From assembly GCF_022662475.1 (NCBI RefSeq), contig NZ_JAKNQQ010000005.1:124001-188000 (forward strand): a stretch of DNA of 64,000 bases, written 5' to 3'. Under the pieces are notes generated by a model. That model searched no databases. It had not been told where the DNA came from and saw nothing but the letters and a program-made list of their open reading frames with translations. Of the stretch, positions 61,801 through 64,000 are shown one piece after another. Source of the DNA: Sphingomonas sp. TREG-RG-20F-R18-01 (lineage in GTDB: Bacteria > Pseudomonadota > Alphaproteobacteria > Sphingomonadales > Sphingomonadaceae). How positions within the stretch are numbered: position 1 is the stretch's first letter; the number at the start of each line of letters is the position of its first letter. The position numbers were made by a program, and so were the translations under genes.

Positions 61801-62478
61801 GCGCGCCGCGTCCGAAGCGGTCGTCGCCGCCTCGCCGAGCATGTCGTAGGAGAAGCCGTAGCCGCGCGCCTCACGATCCTTTGCGTGGCGCAGCGCCTCG
61901 TCGATCGTCTGGCCGGTGACGAACTGCTCGCCCATCATCCGCATCGCGAGATCGACCCCGCGGCGGATCACCGGCTCGCCGACCCGCGCGACCAGCCGCG
62001 TCAGCGCGGTGGCGAGACCACGATCGTCCGCGCTTGCGGTGAGCTTGCCCGTGACGACCAGCCCCCAGGTCGCGGCGTTGACGAACAGCGAGCGCCCGTC
62101 CCCGATGTGCGATGCCCAGTCGCCGCCGCCGATCTTGTCGCGGATCAGCGCATCGCGCGTCGCGGTGTCGGGGATGCGGAGCAACGCCTCGGCGAGGCAC
62201 ATCAGCGCGACGCCCTCTTGGCTCGACAGCGCATATTCCTGGACCAGCGCCTGCACCCCGCCACGCGCCTTCGATCCGCGCAACCGCTCGATCAGCGCGC
62301 GCGCGGTCCCGGCGGAGGCGCGGCGGACCGCGTCGGGCACGGTGGCCGCCGTGACCAGCGGCGGGACGCAGACCGGCTCGGGCGTCCGCGTGGCGGCGGT
62401 GATCGCCGATCGCAGCGGATCGGCGGTGCGGATCATCGGGGCGAAACGGGCGAACGGCGTGCGCTGGTCGGTGGTCAT
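58822..62478 (-). CDS. putA: Bifunctional proline dehydrogenase / P5C dehydrogenase PutA
   Basis: PutA oxidises proline to glutamate in two steps and passes electrons to ubiquinone. The 1218-residue protein has the FAD proline-dehydrogenase barrel (RLVKGAYWDAEIKRAQV and the arginine-rich active loop) in the first half and the aldehyde-dehydrogenase half with ISPWNFPLAIFTGQ, catalytic Glu in ETGGQNAMIV and catalytic Cys in AGQRCSALRV, then a C-terminal tail domain. No ribbon-helix-helix DNA-binding domain is present at the N-terminus, so it is a non-regulatory (type B) PutA; the divergent Lrp-type gene would control it. GAAGGAC precedes the ATG. Confidence 0.96.
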   Translation of the reverse strand: MTTDQRTPFARFAPMIRTADPLRSAITAATRTPEPVCVPPLVTAATVPDAVRRASAGTARALIERLRGSKARGGVQALVQEYALSSQEGVALMCLAEALLRIPDTATRDALIRDKIGGGDWASHIGDGRSLFVNAATWGLVVTGKLTASADDRGLATALTRLVARVGEPVIRRGVDLAMRMMGEQFVTGQTIDEALRHAKDREARGYGFSYDMLGEAATTASDAARYLRDYEQAIHAIGAASEGRGVYGGPGISIKLSALHPRYSRAQAGRVMIELLPIVRGLALLAKGYDIGFNIDAEESDRLELSLDLLEALAEDPALDGWKGLGFVVQAYGKRCPLVIDFVIALARRTGRRIMIRLVKGAYWDAEIKRAQVDGLSGYPVYTRKIYTDVAYIACARKLLAARDAVFPQFATHNAQTLSTIYQLAGEDFVVGDYEFQCLHGMGEPLYDQVVGANGLARPCRVYAPVGTHETLLAYLVRRLLENGANSSFVNRIGDPAVPIEDLIADPVEIVRAMPVPGAPHDEIALPVDIYGERRNSAGLDLSDEASLLALGDALVASAQQDWRAGVDDGRAPVLVRNPADHRDIVGRVFEHSDAEATAAMERAASAAASWAATSVGDRAACLDRAADQLEQAMPTLMGLVMREAGKSAANAIAEVREAVDFLRYYAVQARETLGGATPLGPIACISPWNFPLAIFTGQIAAALVAGNPVVAKPAQPTPLIAAEAVRILHAAGVPEAVVQLVLGDGAVGAALVGAPATAGVIFTGSTGVARTIQRQLAGRLTAQGTPVPLIAETGGQNAMIVDSSALAEQVVGDVLASAFDSAGQRCSALRVLCLQEEVADRTLAMLRGAVAELVIGKTDRLAVDIGPVITAQARDGIEDHIARMKAAGHRVEQARLAPETEHGTFVAPTIIEIDAIAQIGREVFGPVLHVLRYRSGGLDALIDSINATGYGLTFGLHTRLDATIEHVTRRIGAGNLYVNRNTIGAVVGVQPFGGRGLSGTGPKAGGPMYLTRLVQASAAATPSEAGTGDSVARVLATWLGTQGEPAMAAAVGAIADRSRLGYTVELAGPVGETNRYALHPRGRIAVIARTAHGLWRQIGAVLATGNHAVVIPGGPLAVPPAGMPAAVAARISWPSQGLSEVDALAGALVEGDAADVAAASRALAAREGAIVSLHGASSAEVVARADAYPLDLLCEEVSVSINTTAAGGNASLMTLA

Positions 62479-62580
62479 GGCAGTCCTTCGGGCAGGTGCG
62501 ATCCGCTATAGCAGCACACCCTTGGGGAATCCGTCCGATCATGCTTGACCAGGACGCCATATCGACCCCAATTGGATGCG

Positions 62581-63066
62581 ATGACAGGTACAATTCCTAC
62601 GCAACGCGCCATTGCTGGTGAACTTGACCGGTTCGATCAGGCGATCATCGCTGCGTTGGCGCAGGACGGCCGGATGACCGTCACCGATCTGGCGGAGCGG
62701 ATCGGCCTGTCCAAGACGCCTACGCAGGTTCGCCTGAAACGGCTGATCGACCAGGACTATATCCTCGGCTTTCGCGCGGTGACCAATCTCGCCAAACTCG
62801 GGCTCGACCATGTCGCCTTCACCGAGGTCAAGCTGTCCGACACGCGCGAGAGTGCGCTGCGCGACTTCAACGCGGCGGTGCGCAAGATCCCCGAGGTCGA
62901 GGAATGCCATCTGATCGCGAGCAGCTTCGATTATCTGCTGAAGGTCCGCACCACCGACATCCGCCGCTATCGCTACGTGCTCGGCGAGAAGATCTCGAGC
63001 CTGCCGCACGTCGCGAGCACCTCGACCTTCGTCGCGATGGAAACGATCCTCGATCACGATCGCTGA
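62581..63066 (+). CDS. putR: Lrp/AsnC-family regulator, putative PutR
   Basis: A 161-residue Lrp-type regulator. The N-terminal HTH (TVTDLAERIGLSKTPTQVRL) is followed by the ligand-binding domain with KVRTTDIRRYR. It is divergent from putA across about 100 bp, the classic arrangement of the proline-responsive activator PutR. The ATG at 62581 is preferred; an upstream TTG would extend it by 12 residues. The function as PutR is inferred from position. Confidence 0.87.
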   Translation: MTGTIPTQRAIAGELDRFDQAIIAALAQDGRMTVTDLAERIGLSKTPTQVRLKRLIDQDYILGFRAVTNLAKLGLDHVAFTEVKLSDTRESALRDFNAAVRKIPEVEECHLIASSFDYLLKVRTTDIRRYRYVLGEKISSLPHVASTSTFVAMETILDHDR

Positions 63067-63080
63067 ATGCGCAAAAAGGG

Positions 63081-63156
63081 TGGTGGGCGATGACGGGCTC
63101 GAACCGCCGACATTCTCGGTGTAAACGAGACGCTCTACCAACTGAGCTAATCGCCC
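63081..63156 (-). tRNA. tRNA-Val (anticodon UAC)
   Basis: A complete 76-base cloverleaf on the minus strand, 5' GGGCGAT paired with ATCGCCC and an encoded CCA end. The D-arm AGCTCAGTTGGTAGAGC, the T-arm GGTTCGAGCC and the seven-base loop TTTACAC with anticodon TAC are all visible, giving valine. Confidence 0.97.
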
Positions 63157-63236
63157 GCGCGACTCAACGACAAGGTCGGTTCGGCGTGCCGGGGCCAATG
63201 CCACCGGTCTGCGGACAGGGCAAGCCCGTTCATTCG

Positions 63237-64000
63237 TCAGCCGATGGCTACGCCGGCATGCCGGACCGCCGCGACATAGTTGCGCATCCCGAGACTGGCG
63301 CGAGCCGATAAGACCATGAACGCGCGGCGACGGTCGAAGGGATCCGGGCGACGTTCGAACAACCCGGCCTCGGTCATGCGCGCGATCCAGCGCAGCGCCG
63401 TCGTCGGCGCGACGGCGGCGGCAATGCACAGGCTGGACACCGAAACCTGCACGCGCTCCAGCTCCGCGGCGAACAAATCCAGCAACATGTCCCACGCCGG
63501 GTCCTCAAACAGTCCGGCTCCGAAAAACTGGTCCCGCAGGCGACGCGCGCGGATCGTATCCCGCACGTCGCGGACTCGAATGTCGGAGCGGTCCGCCGAG
63601 GGGCCGGTGCGATAGCTGAGGCTGGTATCCGTTACCAATCCGACCCGTACCGCCTCGTCTTCGCCGCGAGTCAGGCGGGTCAGCGTTTCGGCGATCCGCG
63701 CAATTTCCTCGTTCAGCCGCATCAACCGCGCCGCCTCGCCATTCGGTCCGATTTCATGAACCCGCTCGAGCGTGGGACTGAGCGCGAGGCAAAGGCTGCC
63801 GACGCATTCCGCGACCGATGGCGCGCATAACAGGTCCACCGGGGCCGCGCCGATCGCGGAAGCGACGAGATCGATCTGGGACGGTTCCAGGACGATGACG
63901 ACGCTCGCGTCGCGCATGCCGGCAAGATCGGCGAGCAGCGGCAACACGTGCTCCAGGACAGCATCGGCAACCCCGATGGTCTCGGCGAGGATCACCCGAC
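63237..64000 (-). CDS. Winged-helix (MarR-like) regulator, cut by right edge
   Basis: A protein of at least 252 residues. The C-terminal part is a MarR-like winged helix (SSLCIAAAVAPTTALRWIAR, then MTEAGLFERRPDPFDRRRAF). The N-terminal part (LPLLADLAGMRDASVVIVLE) is a β-α domain with no clear ligand motif. The frame stays open to the right edge, so the true start is outside or at the GTG at 63995. Function is unknown. It follows the tRNA-Val gene. Confidence 0.7.
   Translation of the reverse strand, partial: RVILAETIGVADAVLEHVLPLLADLAGMRDASVVIVLEPSQIDLVASAIGAAPVDLLCAPSVAECVGSLCLALSPTLERVHEIGPNGEAARLMRLNEEIARIAETLTRLTRGEDEAVRVGLVTDTSLSYRTGPSADRSDIRVRDVRDTIRARRLRDQFFGAGLFEDPAWDMLLDLFAAELERVQVSVSSLCIAAAVAPTTALRWIARMTEAGLFERRPDPFDRRRAFMVLSARASLGMRNYVAAVRHAGVAIG

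Noticed and set aside
59575..62511. 978-codon open frame opposite putA
   Set aside because: Composition is Arg/Asp-rich without any family motif, as expected for the antisense of GC-rich coding DNA; putA is certain.
63081..63236. tRNA-Val as an integration site
   Set aside because: No integrase, direct repeat of the tRNA 3' end or mobile gene is visible on either side within the window.
1..64000. CRISPR arrays, insertion sequences, prophage genes, rRNA
   Set aside because: No repeat-spacer pattern, transposase motif, phage structural gene or rRNA-like sequence was seen.

Overview
The window is GC-rich, almost gap-free alphaproteobacterial chromosome, most likely from a Sphingomonas-like member of the Sphingomonadales. 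The evidence is the alphaproteobacterial flagellar regulators (FlaF, FlbT, a FliX-like and an FlbD-like protein), the FliX-flgI divergent arrangement and fliN-flbD-flhA order known from Caulobacter, and the set of accessory genes (SemiSWEET, extensin-like peptidase, COG2509 flavoprotein, type-B PutA with PutR). Coding is dense, and many stops and starts overlap as ATGA, so translational coupling is common.

Region 1 (1-11 kb) holds the 3' end of fliP. A long leftward motility operon converges on it: motA, a STAS protein, cheY, cheA, cheW, cheR, cheB, cheY, cheD, a small protein with a CheT/CheZ-type DxxxQ motif, motB, a fliL-like gene and a tandem PilZ protein. flaF diverges from motA.

Region 2 (10.5-20 kb) is regulatory and export. 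It has a FixJ-type regulator with a FixL-like kinase whose third PAS domain keeps the heme histidine, a double-HTH regulator, and an unusual sigma-like protein with a region 2 but no visible region 4, coupled to an unknown gene. Then comes the leftward flbT-fliI-fliJ-transglycosylase operon.

Region 3 (20-30 kb) encodes hook and filament junction (flgE, flgK, flgL), a chemoreceptor, a FliX-like gene divergent from flgI-flgJ(N-type)-flgN-like, and flgB.

Region 4 (29.9-39.7 kb) runs fliG, fliH, H-NOX, GGDEF-EAL, fliF, fliN, flbD-like, flhA. A nitric-oxide-type H-NOX and a c-di-GMP enzyme therefore sit inside the motor/export operon. The FlbD-like protein has lost the GAFTGA loop and the Walker B consensus, and flagellar transcription units instead share a CTATAAT-like box 28-62 nt upstream of their starts. 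My best hypothesis for a less-described system here is gas-sensing (H-NOX, FixL-like, hemerythrin-type) control of motility, with flagellar transcription that no longer depends on a classical sigma-54 activator.

Region 5 (39.7-64 kb) is metabolic: a GH92 glycosidase, a hemerythrin-type HHE protein, a C4-dicarboxylate module (dctD, dctB, dctA, a porin, malic enzyme with no ordinary start codon), an extensin-like peptidase, a second GGDEF-EAL protein, an 810-residue exported protein of unknown function, a COG2509 flavoprotein, SemiSWEET, putA with divergent putR, tRNA-Val(UAC), and a winged-helix regulator cut by the right edge. I saw no transposase, integrase, prophage gene or CRISPR array.
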